From contig CAZKXX010000053.1 in assembly GCA_964556705.1 (NCBI GenBank), forward strand, positions 1-25,328: a stretch of DNA of 25,328 bases, in the 5' to 3' direction. The position numbers were made by a program, and so were the translations under genes. Every line of letters starts with the position of its first letter. Positions within the stretch are counted from its first letter, which is position 1. Below are positions 5,662 through 13,759 of this stretch, piece by piece. The notes below the pieces were generated by a model. It searched no databases and was not told the DNA's origin. It saw only the letters and a list, made by a program, of their open reading frames with translations. This DNA is from CAZKXX01 sp964556705. GTDB lineage: Bacteria > Acidobacteriota > Terriglobia > UBA7540.

Positions 5662-8600
5662 ATGTCGCCGAAGGCCGTACGATTTCTTTTTGCGAGATTT
5701 CTGATCTGTTTCGCAATTGCAGCGGCGACATCTCCCGCCCGAGGACAGGTGTACCTTTTCGGCCGCGCTGATTTTTCAGTGGGTCATGAGCCGCGGTCTG
5801 CCGCCCTTGCCGACTTCAACCACGATACGCGTTTGGACGTCGTCGTCGCCAATGGCGGAGCGAATTCGGTCTCCGTCCTGCTCGCCCGCCCGGACGGCTC
5901 GTTTTCAGTCAAGGCCGATTACAGCACGGGGAGCGGGCCGATCTGTCAACAACCCCAGGTGTGCCCTCCCGCCGGCGTCGTTACTGGAGATTTCAACGGC
6001 GACGGCAACGCCGACATCGCCGCCGCCAGCCCTGTCACCAACACAGTCGCCATTCTGCTCGGCAACGGAGACGGGACTTTCCAGTCTCTTTTTTCTTTGA
6101 ACACAGCGGACGCGCCCACGTTTCTTGTCACCGCCGACCTGAACCGCGACGGCCGGCTGGACCTTGCCGTCTCCTGTGAACTTTCCAACGCTGTCACGAT
6201 CCTGCTGGGAGTTGGAGACGGCACGTTTGAACCCGCTGGTGAATTCGTCGCAGGCGCGAGGCCGTGGGGCGTGGCGGCGGCGGATTTCAACGGTGACGGA
6301 AAACTCGATCTGGCCGTTGCGCTCAGCGGCGACCAGGGTTTTGCCATCCTGCGCGGCAACGGCGATGGCACCTTTCAGGCCCCTCAGCAAGTGTTTGCTC
6401 CCGGGTTTCCTTCAGCCGTAATCCCCGCCGACCTGAACCGCGACGGGAGGCAGGACCTGCTCGTCGGATTCGGCGGGGGCTCTCTGCTTTCGGTATACCT
6501 GGGAGAGGACGGAGGAGTATTCAGCACTCGGACCGACTATTCCGTAGGCGGGGGCACCGTTTCAGTCGCGGTAAATGACTTCAACCATGACGACCTTCTC
6601 GATGTCGTCGTCCTGGCGTCAGCGAACAACTTCCTGCGGGTGTTTCCTGGCAACGGCGACGGGACGCTGGGACCGGGAGCATCGTACGCCACGGGGCACT
6701 TGCCGTCGTTTGTGGTTGCCGGCGATTTGAATGGTGACGGCCCGGTTGATCTGCTGGCGGTGAATTACGCTGCCGACTCCGTAACGGTCGTGCTTGGGCA
6801 TGGGGATGGGTCATTCGCTTCGCGGGCTGATTTCGAGACCGGGAACGGCCCACATGACGTCGTCGCCGTGGATCTGAACAGCGACGGGCGACTGGACTTC
6901 GTGACGGCGAACGTGTGGAATCTCGGGAGCATTTCCATCCTTTTAGCCAGCGAAGATGGAACCTATCCGACACACGCGGAATACGGAGAGGGTCTTCGAA
7001 CAGGGGCCGTTGCCGCCGCCGATTTCAACCGGGACGGGCACTCAGACATCGCGGCCATCAACGGGGGCTCGAACTCTGTTTCTCTGTTTCCCGGTCATGG
7101 GGACGGGACGCTTGGGCCCCGGATCGACTTTCCTGTCGGCCAGGGGCCCGCGACGATCATCGTTGCTGACTTCAACTCCGACGGGAACCCCGACCTTGCC
7201 GTGGGAAATACCAATGCCTCGTCGGACTCCGTCTCGGTCCTGCTCGGCAAAGGTGACGGGACGTTTCAACCGTACATGGAATTCCCCCTGGGAGACCACC
7301 CGCGAGCCTTGGCGCTCGGGGACTTCAATGAGGACGGCCGCATGGACTTGGCCGTGGCGCTTTATTCTGCCGGCGTTGCCGTCTTGCTGGGCAACGGGGA
7401 CGGGACGTTTCAGCCCCCAGCATTTTTCTCGAACGGATTCGGATCTTTCGGGGTCGCCTCCGGGGACTTCAACGGGGACGGGAACCTCGACTGGGCGACG
7501 ACCACTTACAACGGCACTGTAAGCGTCTTCCTGGGTAACGGCAGCGGGACGTTTCAACCAGGAATCGAGTTCACTCCGCCGCACAATCCCGAGCAAATTG
7601 TGTCCGGCGACCTGAACGGAGATGGCCGGCTCGACCTTCTCACCGCAAACCAGGCCGACGACACGTTCTCGATTCATTTGGGCGTCGGCAACGGGTCTTT
7701 TCGAACCAGCCTCGAAGTTCGTACAGGCCAATCTCCCAGGTCTCTTAATTTGGGTGATTTCGCAGGCGACGGAGGGGTCGCCGTCGTGGTGGCGAACTCC
7801 GATAGCAACACGGTCTCCGTTTTCAGCCGACCCTTCGTCGCGGTGTTTCCAACGGCCGTTGAATTTCCCGCCGTCGAAGTGGGCGAACAAACCGAGCCGA
7901 AATCAGTGCGAGTTTCCAACTCCGGGAACCTTGGCGTTAAGGTCCAAGGAATAAGCGTAACGGGCGACTTCACGGAATCCCACGATTGCGCCTCCGTCCT
8001 TCCAGTCAAGGGAGAATGCTCGGTGAACGTCGCCTTTGCGCCTTCCGAGGGTGGCGTGCGGACGGGCAGTCTGCTGATTACGAGCAACGCGGCCGATGTC
8101 TCCCACATGGTCAAGCTTGTGGGTGGCAGGCCCGATTTCGTTCTCGGGCTCTCGACCAATTCGCTGACGGTCACTGCCGGACAGTCAGCGACGTTGATTT
8201 TGACCATCAGCCCGCGCGGAGGGTTCGACCAGCCCGTCTCGCTGGCGTGCACTGGCGCGCCCCGAGGCGCCACGTGCACCATCTCACCGAATAGCATCAT
8301 TCCGAGCGGCGATTCTTCCATCGACGCGACGGTCACGATTACGACAACAGCCCGCTCTTCGGTCCTCTCTCCCCCTTCGGGCTTGCCGAATGTTCCGCGT
8401 GAAATCGAATCGCTTTGGCTGATGACTCTACTGGCGGTTTGCCTGGGAGGGTTGGCAATTGCTCGGCGAAGGCAGAGTGCCCTGACGCTGGCCACCCTCA
8501 CTTTCGCCGTTGCCTGCCTCTTCACAGTGTGCGGCGGCGGTCCATCGAGCACGCCTCAGCCGGTCACTTCCACCGGCACACCCGCCGGAACTTACACGCT

Positions 8601-8664
8601 GACGATCACAGCAACCTCGGGAACTCTGACTCAAACGACGACGCTCAGTCTGAAAGTGAATTGA
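5662..8664 (+). CDS. Large secreted FG-GAP/VCBS repeat protein
   Basis: Exported protein of about 1000 residues. The start at 5662 is chosen because it gives a signal peptide (MSPKAVRFLFARFLICFAIAA, then SPARGQ); upstream ATGs at 5470 and 5587 stay in frame. Residues about 25-720 hold fourteen repeats of 50-60 residues, each carrying a calcium-binding loop of the D-x-N-x-D-G-x-x-D type (ADFNGDGKLD, GDLNGDGRLD; the last, GDFAGDGGVA, is degenerate), usually followed by VSVLLGNGDGTFQ. This is an FG-GAP/VCBS beta-propeller array, probably two seven-bladed propellers. About 723-825 is a Hydin/ASH-like Ig domain, about 823-910 another beta-sandwich. Near the C-terminus are two hydrophobic segments (about 917-938 and 942-962) separated by RRRQ, then a GGGPSSTP linker and a Thr-rich tail. 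Probably surface-attached; ligand unknown. Transcribed alone. Confidence 0.9.
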   Translation: MSPKAVRFLFARFLICFAIAAATSPARGQVYLFGRADFSVGHEPRSAALADFNHDTRLDVVVANGGANSVSVLLARPDGSFSVKADYSTGSGPICQQPQVCPPAGVVTGDFNGDGNADIAAASPVTNTVAILLGNGDGTFQSLFSLNTADAPTFLVTADLNRDGRLDLAVSCELSNAVTILLGVGDGTFEPAGEFVAGARPWGVAAADFNGDGKLDLAVALSGDQGFAILRGNGDGTFQAPQQVFAPGFPSAVIPADLNRDGRQDLLVGFGGGSLLSVYLGEDGGVFSTRTDYSVGGGTVSVAVNDFNHDDLLDVVVLASANNFLRVFPGNGDGTLGPGASYATGHLPSFVVAGDLNGDGPVDLLAVNYAADSVTVVLGHGDGSFASRADFETGNGPHDVVAVDLNSDGRLDFVTANVWNLGSISILLASEDGTYPTHAEYGEGLRTGAVAAADFNRDGHSDIAAINGGSNSVSLFPGHGDGTLGPRIDFPVGQGPATIIVADFNSDGNPDLAVGNTNASSDSVSVLLGKGDGTFQPYMEFPLGDHPRALALGDFNEDGRMDLAVALYSAGVAVLLGNGDGTFQPPAFFSNGFGSFGVASGDFNGDGNLDWATTTYNGTVSVFLGNGSGTFQPGIEFTPPHNPEQIVSGDLNGDGRLDLLTANQADDTFSIHLGVGNGSFRTSLEVRTGQSPRSLNLGDFAGDGGVAVVVANSDSNTVSVFSRPFVAVFPTAVEFPAVEVGEQTEPKSVRVSNSGNLGVKVQGISVTGDFTESHDCASVLPVKGECSVNVAFAPSEGGVRTGSLLITSNAADVSHMVKLVGGRPDFVLGLSTNSLTVTAGQSATLILTISPRGGFDQPVSLACTGAPRGATCTISPNSIIPSGDSSIDATVTITTTARSSVLSPPSGLPNVPREIESLWLMTLLAVCLGGLAIARRRQSALTLATLTFAVACLFTVCGGGPSSTPQPVTSTGTPAGTYTLTITATSGTLTQTTTLSLKVN

Positions 8665-8743
8665 AACTCCCGACTCGGAACTGTGGCTGCTCTTGTTAGG
8701 ACAGAACCGTGGCGTTGGCTGGGCTCACCTTTACGGCGGTGCC

Positions 8744-9199
8744 TCAGAACTCCTGCCAATGGGCGCTGGATTCGAAGACGCGGAAACCGCGGCCGGTGCG
8801 GAGGTCTTCGAGGGCGAGCGAGTAGAGCCGGCCCTTGTTGAACGAGCCGGTCAGCTTGTGTCGCGCGCCGGACCACGTGAGGTGCTGGCCGCCGCGGAAG
8901 TCGGTGGTGGAAGTATCCGGCGCGCCGATCGCCTGCTGGACTTCTTCGACGTGCGGCAGGCGGCGCAGGTGTTTCGGCCGCGCGCCCGGTTCGCGCCCGC
9001 CCGCTGGCTGAGCAGTTCCGGTTTCCGCCACGACCGATTCGACGAACGCTTCGATCCGCTGGTCGCGCTCGGCGGCTTCGGCCGCGGCCCTCTGCGCCTG
9101 GATCTTCGGCAGACCCACCTTGAACCACACGAGGAGCCCGGCGACGATCATCGCCTGAACGAGAATCACCCTCGCGCGCACGCTCATCCGGCTCCACAT
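8744..9199 (-). CDS. Membrane-anchored hypothetical protein
   Basis: Unrecognised protein of 151 residues with one N-terminal transmembrane segment (about 11-28, VILVQAMIVAGLLVWFKVGL), then a charged helical stretch (AQRAAAEAAERDQRIEAFVESV) and a soluble C-terminal part (TWSGARHKLTGSFNKGRLYSLALEDLRTGRGFRVFES). The most likely topology is cytoplasmic N-terminus with the rest outside the inner membrane. The ATG at 9187 (Met5), with GGAG four bases before it, is an equally good start. It is separated by the long inverted repeat from the upstream phosphatidyltransferase and is probably its own unit. The reading frame and membrane segment support a real gene; no function is offered. Confidence 0.6.
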   Translation of the reverse strand: MWSRMSVRARVILVQAMIVAGLLVWFKVGLPKIQAQRAAAEAAERDQRIEAFVESVVAETGTAQPAGGREPGARPKHLRRLPHVEEVQQAIGAPDTSTTDFRGGQHLTWSGARHKLTGSFNKGRLYSLALEDLRTGRGFRVFESSAHWQEF

Positions 9200-9279
9200 G
9201 ACTCTGGCTCAGCCCTCCGTCTTCCGTAGGATGCCTCACCGGGCCGCAGCGGACAATACAGGTTTCTCCCGATTCAAAA

Positions 9280-9349
9280 CGAACCGCCAAGACACAGAGA
9301 AAACAAGTCTTTCAGTCCGGAGTCTCTCAGTCGCTCAGTTCTTGACTCC
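9280..9349 (-). repeat. Long inverted repeat, copy 2
   Basis: Reverse complement of bases 1-70 with two mismatches. It lies between the membrane-anchored hypothetical and the phosphatidyltransferase. It is followed directly by a second, shorter variant of the same phrase (GACTGAACGACTCCGGACTG), as if the element grew by local duplication. Confidence 0.85.
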
Positions 9350-9405
9350 GGACTGAACGACTCCGGACTGCCTGACTTCCTCTGTGTCTCCGTGCCCCTG
9401 TGGTG
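9350..9405. repeat. Second phrase-repeat block
   Basis: Continues from the long inverted repeat with ACTGAACGACTCCGGACTG and then CTCTGTGTCTCCGTGCCCC followed by TGTGGTGAA, a pyrimidine-rich phrase with internal near-repeats (CTGTG, CCGTG, CTGTGG). It ends four bases before the phosphatidyltransferase stop codon. Confidence 0.5.
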
Positions 9406-9409
9406 AAGG

Positions 9410-10039
9410 CTAGCGCCGCGGCGCGCTGGGGGAAGGCTCGGCGGGCGCGGCGTGAATCGCCAGGCGCCGGGTTTCCTGCCACGTGTAAACCACGCGGTGG
9501 ATGACGGTCCAGGTGGAGAGCACGGCGATGACCCAGAGCACCGCGGCCATGCGGTCGAAGAAAGCTCCGATGAGCAGCAGGACGATGCGCTCCGGGCGTT
9601 CGAGGAAGCCGACCTTGCAGGTGGGAATGAGGTTCTCAGCGCGGGCGCGCGTGTAGCTGGTCATCACCGAGCCGATCATGACGACGGCGACGAGCGCGAT
9701 GTACCAGAAGCGTCCGGCGCGCGCGTAGAAGATGAGCAGGCCGATCAGGAGCAGCAGGTCCGAGTAGCGGTCGAGGACGGAATCGAGGAAGCCGCCGAAG
9801 GGCGTGACGCGGCCCGTCAAGCGCGCGACGCGCCCGTCGAGCATGTCGAACAAGCCGGCCAGCACAATCGCCGCGCCCGCCCAGCCGAAATATCCGTAGG
9901 CGAAAAAGTAGGCGCCCAGCAGCGTAATCAAGAATCCGATGACGGTGAGGACGTTCGGATTGATGCCGCTCGCGGCGAAGGCGCGCACGATGGCCATCAG
10001 CAGCCAGTTGCAGGCGGTTCCGATGTGGCGGGTGAGCAT
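9410..10039 (-). CDS. CDP-alcohol phosphatidyltransferase
   Basis: Integral membrane enzyme of 209 residues that joins an alcohol headgroup to a CDP-activated lipid, releasing CMP. The full family signature is present: Asp65, Asp68-Gly-x2-Ala-Arg, eight residues, Gly82, x3, Asp86, x3, Asp90, in FDMLDGRVARLTGRVTPFGGFLDSVLD. About six hydrophobic helices are visible. The later GFLERPERIVLLLIGAFF is, from memory, like archaetidylinositol- or phosphatidylinositol-phosphate synthases rather than PgsA or PssA, but the headgroup cannot be assigned from sequence alone. The start has almost no ribosome-binding spacer. GreA lies upstream on the same strand, separated by 122 bases that hold repeats, so co-transcription is possible but not certain. 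Confidence 0.9.
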   Translation of the reverse strand: MLTRHIGTACNWLLMAIVRAFAASGINPNVLTVIGFLITLLGAYFFAYGYFGWAGAAIVLAGLFDMLDGRVARLTGRVTPFGGFLDSVLDRYSDLLLLIGLLIFYARAGRFWYIALVAVVMIGSVMTSYTRARAENLIPTCKVGFLERPERIVLLLIGAFFDRMAAVLWVIAVLSTWTVIHRVVYTWQETRRLAIHAAPAEPSPSAPRR

Positions 10040-10059
10040 CCTATCGGGATTCGGGAATC

Positions 10060-10160
10060 GAGAAGCGGTCAGCTCTCAGCGGTCAGCAGCCCGCCGTGCG
10101 CCGAACTCGTCGCATCGCGAAGTCCCGGTTCCGAGTTTCCAGTTTCCGCTTTCCAGCGGC
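10060..10160. repeat. Phrase-repeat block between greA and phosphatidyltransferase
   Basis: Contains GCGGTCAGCTCTCAGCGGTC as imperfect tandem (GGTCAGC, TCTCAGC, GGTCAGC), then a pyrimidine-rich run of variants of GTTTCC/GCTTTCC (CCGAGTTTCCAGTTTCCGC and beyond). No reading frame of quality crosses it. It resembles the other repeat blocks of this window in style, not in sequence. Confidence 0.55.
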
Positions 10161-10161
10161 G

Positions 10162-10632
10162 CTACGCCTCGTCGTGGATGGTCTGCACGGCGCGGACTTC
10201 AAACTCCCGCCGGCCGTTGGGCGTGGCGACGCTCACCGTGTCCCCCACCTTCCTGCCCATCAGCCCGCGCCCGATGGGGGAGGTGGTGGAAATCAAACCT
10301 TTCGCGAAGTCGGCCTCTTCGGTCGTCACCAGCTTATAAACCACGTCCGCGTCGCGGTCCACGTCATAGAGCGTCACGGTCGAGCCGAAGGCGATGCGGT
10401 CTCTGGGAATATTGTTCAGATTGACCAGGGAGAGGTCGGCCAGGCGCTTCCTGAGCTGGGCGAGGCGCGCGCCGACGATGTCCTGGCGCTGCTTGGCCAT
10501 GATGTACTCGGCGTTCTCGCTCAGGTCGCCGAGGGCGCGAGCGCGCTTAAGCTCCTGCGGCAGTTCATGGTTCAGCTCGTGTTCGAGCGCCTGGATTTCT
10601 TCCTCCAGCTTCTTGACGATTTGCGAGGACAT
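10162..10632 (-). CDS. greA: Transcription elongation factor GreA
   Basis: Cleavage-stimulating factor that enters the RNA polymerase secondary channel and rescues backtracked complexes; 156 residues, normal length. The N-terminal coiled coil carries the acidic tip GDLSENAEY (Asp36, Glu39), which holds the catalytic magnesium. The C-terminal FKBP-like domain shows FGSTVTLYD and the conserved SPIGRGLMGRKVGDTVSV. The start is supported by an AGGA about nine bases upstream. A TATAAT-type promoter lies about 50 bases before it. Divergent from the TPR gene. Confidence 0.96.
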   Translation of the reverse strand: MSSQIVKKLEEEIQALEHELNHELPQELKRARALGDLSENAEYIMAKQRQDIVGARLAQLRKRLADLSLVNLNNIPRDRIAFGSTVTLYDVDRDADVVYKLVTTEEADFAKGLISTTSPIGRGLMGRKVGDTVSVATPNGRREFEVRAVQTIHDEA

Positions 10633-10687
10633 AACTTCGTTTCCTGTTGGCAGCGCGAAACCCCGGATTGTCAGGTGCGATATACAA

Positions 10688-10717
10688 ATTATAAGTAGAT
10701 TCGCGGGGACAACGCAA
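10688..10717 (-). promoter_or_regulatory. greA promoter
   Basis: On the minus strand, TTGCGT (10717-10712) and a perfect TATAAT (10693-10688) are 18 bases apart in an otherwise GC-rich gap. Expected leader about 49 bases. Confidence 0.6.
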
Positions 10718-10820
10718 CCCGGGGATTGCGGAGCGAATTTCGCCGGCTCGGCGTGGAGCCTCGACGGCGCCGAGCAGGCCCGAGGAGCATCGTCCCGCCA
10801 ACCGGAGGCGGCAACGCCGT

Positions 10821-10838
10821 GATAACGAAGCGGTTATC
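10821..10838. promoter_or_regulatory. Operator-like palindrome
   Basis: GATAAC and GTTATC, a perfect 6-bp inverted repeat with a six-base spacer, lie in the greA/TPR divergent gap. It ends about 30 bases before the TPR -35 and is upstream of both promoters. It may bind a dimeric regulator; no regulator gene is adjacent. Confidence 0.35.
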
Positions 10839-10868
10839 TCCTCGCCAAGGCGCGCAATACATGGGTCT

Positions 10869-10897
10869 TTGCGTTGACTTGAACCAGGCGGTATGAT
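10869..10897 (+). promoter_or_regulatory. TPR gene promoter
   Basis: TTGCGT (10869-10874), 17 bases, TATGAT (10892-10897). The predicted start of transcription near 10904 leaves a 43-base leader with GGAG (10936-10939) seven bases before the ATG at 10947. The -35 is of the same TTGCG type as at greA and the methyltransferase. Confidence 0.55.
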
Positions 10898-10946
10898 AGC
10901 GTCCGTGCCTTGTCCAATAAAATGGAGGTCTCTTCGGAGCCTGTAA

Positions 10947-13727
10947 ATGGCTTTTAACAAAGCCAAAGCGATGCAGGAGGCCGCGAAGCTTCTCAGCGGG
11001 GGGAAGATCCAGCAGGCGATCCAGATGTATCGGAGGATCCTGGACAAAGACCCTTCGGACCTGACCCTGCTGAACACCATCGGCGACCTGTATCTCCGTG
11101 AGAAGAACGTCTCCGACGCGCTCGCCTCCTACCACCAGCTGGCGGACACCTACTGCAAGGAAGGGTTTACCGTCAAGGCGATCGCCATCTACAAGAAAAT
11201 CGCCAAGATCGAGCTGAACACGGCCGAGCCGTTGTTGAAGCTGGCGGAGCTTTACATGCTCCAGGGGCTGGCGCGCGAAGCGCGGGACCACTTTGGACAG
11301 GCCGTGGAGTTCTTCCGCAAGAAGAACCAGCACGACAAGGCGCTCGACGTTTACCGCAAAATCCTGAGCCTCGATCCCGAAAACGTCAACTACCGGATGA
11401 AGTTCGCGGAGTTCTGCGAGCAGACGGGAAAGAAATCCGACGCGGCACGCGCTTACACCGACCTCGCTGAGATGGCCCTGAAACGCGGCGACGTGAACGC
11501 GGCCGAGTCGGCGCTGAAGAGGGCGGCGCAATACGAGTCCGGCGCGCCCGGCGTGCAGCTTTTGCGCGCCCGCGTGGCGCTCGCCAAGCGCGACTTCGCG
11601 CAGGCGGAACAGATCGTCGAGAGTTCGCCCGCGCTCCGGGAGCTTCCCGAAGGCGCCAAGATTCTGCTCGAAGCCTACCTCGCCGGGCAGAAACTGGACC
11701 AGGCGGAAAAGCTCGTGGAGAAAGTCTGGCGGGCGCATCCGGATACGTTCGCGCCCGTCGCTTCCTTCGCGTCTCTCGCGGCAGACCACGGCCAGTACGA
11801 CGCCGCCTGCCGCGTGCTCAGCCTCGCCGCTGAGACCCTGCTCGAACGGAAGCAGACCGCGGAACTCTCCGAAAGCCTCAAGCTCGTCTGGGCCAAGGCT
11901 CAGAACCACATTCCCACGCTCGAACTCCTCTACCGCGTCTCGGAGGCCTCGGCCGACGAGAACACGATTCCGGATGTGCTCGAAGCGCTCGGCCACGCCT
12001 ACGTGCAGTCGGACCGCCTGGAAGACGCCGAGGCCGCCTACCAGCGCCTAGTGGCGCGCGAGCCCGCCAACGCGCACTACAAGGGGCTGCTGAAGCAGAC
12101 TCAGGAGCGAGCCGGCAAGGAGCCGACGCTGACCGGAGCTGCGAAGGCGCTGGAGGACGTGGAGCTCGCGCCCGTGATCGAACCCGAGCCCGCCGGCGCG
12201 CCCGAGGCGGGCGAGGAAGAAGGGGCGGCCGTCAAAGAAGCGCTTGAAAACAGCGACCTCTTCTCGCGCTACGGGCTGGTGGATAAAGCCGTCGCCGAAC
12301 TCGAAAAAACCCTGGCCGCCTATCCGGACCAGGTGGATATCCATCGCCGGATTCTGGAAATCTGCCACCGCAGCCAGCCGGAGCGCGCTCAGCAGGCCGC
12401 TGAAGAACTGGCGCGCATTTTTACGAAGCGCGGCGAGGCGGAGGAGGCCCAGCGTTACGAATCGCTGCGAAACAAGCTGGCAGCGGGCGCGGGGCTCGAG
12501 GAACTGGTCGCCCCCGCTGCGCCCGAGCCGGGACCTCCGGCCGCGCAGGAGTTTGACCTGGGCGCGCAGTTTCCCGCCGCGACCGAAGAACCGGCGGCGG
12601 AGGCTCCCGCGGCCGGGCCGCCGCCCGAAATGCCGATTCCGGGCTTTTCTGAGCCGGTTGCGCCCCCGCCGGCGCCGATCCAGGAAGCGCAGGAACTCGA
12701 CTTCTCCAGCGACTTCGAAGCTTTTGCCGGCGGCGGAGGTCCGGCGGCCGCCCCGCCGAAGGAAACGTTCAATTACGACGAGAGCCGCGTCGAAATCGAC
12801 TTCTATCTCGAGCAGGGGCTGATCGACGAAGCGCGCGCGGCGATCGAGTCGCTCGAACAGCAGTTCCCGGGCCACCCGAAAGTCGCCGAGCTTCGCGAGC
12901 GTATGGAGACCTTCGGGGCGCTGGCCGGAGGCGGCGGTGAGGTCGTGGAAGCGCCGCCCGAACCTGAGCCCGAGCCGGTGACGACCGCTCAGGAAACCGG
13001 ACGGCAGGCGGGCTGGGACCTGCCGGAGTCTTTTGCTCCCTCGCCACCCGTCGAGGAACCGGCGGCGCCTCCCGAACCCGAGTGGGCGGGACCCGCTCCG
13101 TTCCCGCCCGCGCCCGAACCTGAGCCCGTGCCGGCGGCGGAAGCTGCGGGCGCAGACCTGCTCGGCGACCTGGCTTCGGACCTCGCGGGAAGTCTGGAAG
13201 GGATTCAAGCGCCCGAAGCGCCGCCGCCCGCTCGCGGATCCGCGGCGGCCGGAGCGGGCGCCGCTCCCGCCGGCGGCGAAGGGATGTTCAGCGACCTGCT
13301 CGACGAACTGCGCGGCGGAGCGGAGGCGGAAGGTCAGGCGGAAGACCCCGAAACGCATTACAACCTCGGCGTCGCCTTCCGCGAAATGGGATTGCTCGAC
13401 GAAGCCATCGGGGAGTTTCAGAAGGTGGTGAAAGGCGTGAAGGGAGAAACGCCTCCGCCCAACTTCCTTCAGGCCTGTACGCTGCTCGCCGCCTGCTTCA
13501 TGGACAAGGAACTGCCGGCCATCGCCGCCAAGTGGTACGCGAGGGCGCTGGAAGCGCCGGACCTGAACGAAGAATCCGTCCTGGCTCTGCAGTACGACCT
13601 GGGAGTGGCGTACGAGAAGGCCGGCGACGTGCGGACGGCGCTCGCCAAGTTCTCCGAAGTGTACGCCCACAACATCGATTACCGCGACGTGGCGGAGAAA
13701 ATCCGTCAGCTTCAGAAAGGCGCCTAG
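10947..13727 (+). CDS. Large tetratricopeptide-repeat scaffold protein
   Basis: Cytoplasmic protein of 926 residues without signal peptide or membrane segment. Residues 1 to about 410 are a continuous helical TPR superhelix (QQAIQMYRRILDKDPSDLTLLNTIGDLYL and many similar units). Then come three shorter TPR blocks, about 425-510 (SRYGLVDKAVAELEKTLAAYPDQVD), about 612-645 (FYLEQGLIDEARAAIESLEQQFPGH) and about 799-920 (DPETHYNLGVAFREMGLLDEAIGEFQKV). They are separated by long Pro/Ala/Glu-rich, flexible, strongly acidic linkers. Such proteins act as assembly platforms; from memory, similar ones occur in Acidobacteriota and Myxococcota, but no partner is known to me. It has a clear promoter and a GGAG ribosome site. 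Its acidic linkers explain long antisense reading frames, which are shadows. Confidence 0.9.
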   Translation: MAFNKAKAMQEAAKLLSGGKIQQAIQMYRRILDKDPSDLTLLNTIGDLYLREKNVSDALASYHQLADTYCKEGFTVKAIAIYKKIAKIELNTAEPLLKLAELYMLQGLAREARDHFGQAVEFFRKKNQHDKALDVYRKILSLDPENVNYRMKFAEFCEQTGKKSDAARAYTDLAEMALKRGDVNAAESALKRAAQYESGAPGVQLLRARVALAKRDFAQAEQIVESSPALRELPEGAKILLEAYLAGQKLDQAEKLVEKVWRAHPDTFAPVASFASLAADHGQYDAACRVLSLAAETLLERKQTAELSESLKLVWAKAQNHIPTLELLYRVSEASADENTIPDVLEALGHAYVQSDRLEDAEAAYQRLVAREPANAHYKGLLKQTQERAGKEPTLTGAAKALEDVELAPVIEPEPAGAPEAGEEEGAAVKEALENSDLFSRYGLVDKAVAELEKTLAAYPDQVDIHRRILEICHRSQPERAQQAAEELARIFTKRGEAEEAQRYESLRNKLAAGAGLEELVAPAAPEPGPPAAQEFDLGAQFPAATEEPAAEAPAAGPPPEMPIPGFSEPVAPPPAPIQEAQELDFSSDFEAFAGGGGPAAAPPKETFNYDESRVEIDFYLEQGLIDEARAAIESLEQQFPGHPKVAELRERMETFGALAGGGGEVVEAPPEPEPEPVTTAQETGRQAGWDLPESFAPSPPVEEPAAPPEPEWAGPAPFPPAPEPEPVPAAEAAGADLLGDLASDLAGSLEGIQAPEAPPPARGSAAAGAGAAPAGGEGMFSDLLDELRGGAEAEGQAEDPETHYNLGVAFREMGLLDEAIGEFQKVVKGVKGETPPPNFLQACTLLAACFMDKELPAIAAKWYARALEAPDLNEESVLALQYDLGVAYEKAGDVRTALAKFSEVYAHNIDYRDVAEKIRQLQKGA

Positions 13728-13759
13728 CGCCGCCCGGGCCTTGGCTTTCCTCCCACGGC

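Noticed and set aside
5800..7800. Regularly spaced similar DNA, about 160-180 bases apart, that could suggest a repeat array or CRISPR
   Set aside because: The similarity follows the D-x-N-x-D-G protein repeat of the FG-GAP protein and the spacing is far too long and variable for CRISPR.
10874..10897. TTGACT at 10874 as the -35 of the TPR promoter
   Set aside because: Only 12 bases separate it from TATGAT; TTGCGT at 10869 has the right 17-base spacing.
10689..11996. 435-residue open frame on the minus strand
   Set aside because: Shadow of the TPR gene and of the greA/TPR promoter gap; composition is unnatural and it would run through both promoters.
12048..13670. 540-residue open frame on the minus strand
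   Set aside because: It lies wholly inside the TPR gene; it is Arg/Gly/Phe-rich, as expected from the complement of Ala/Pro/Glu-rich coding DNA, and matches no family.
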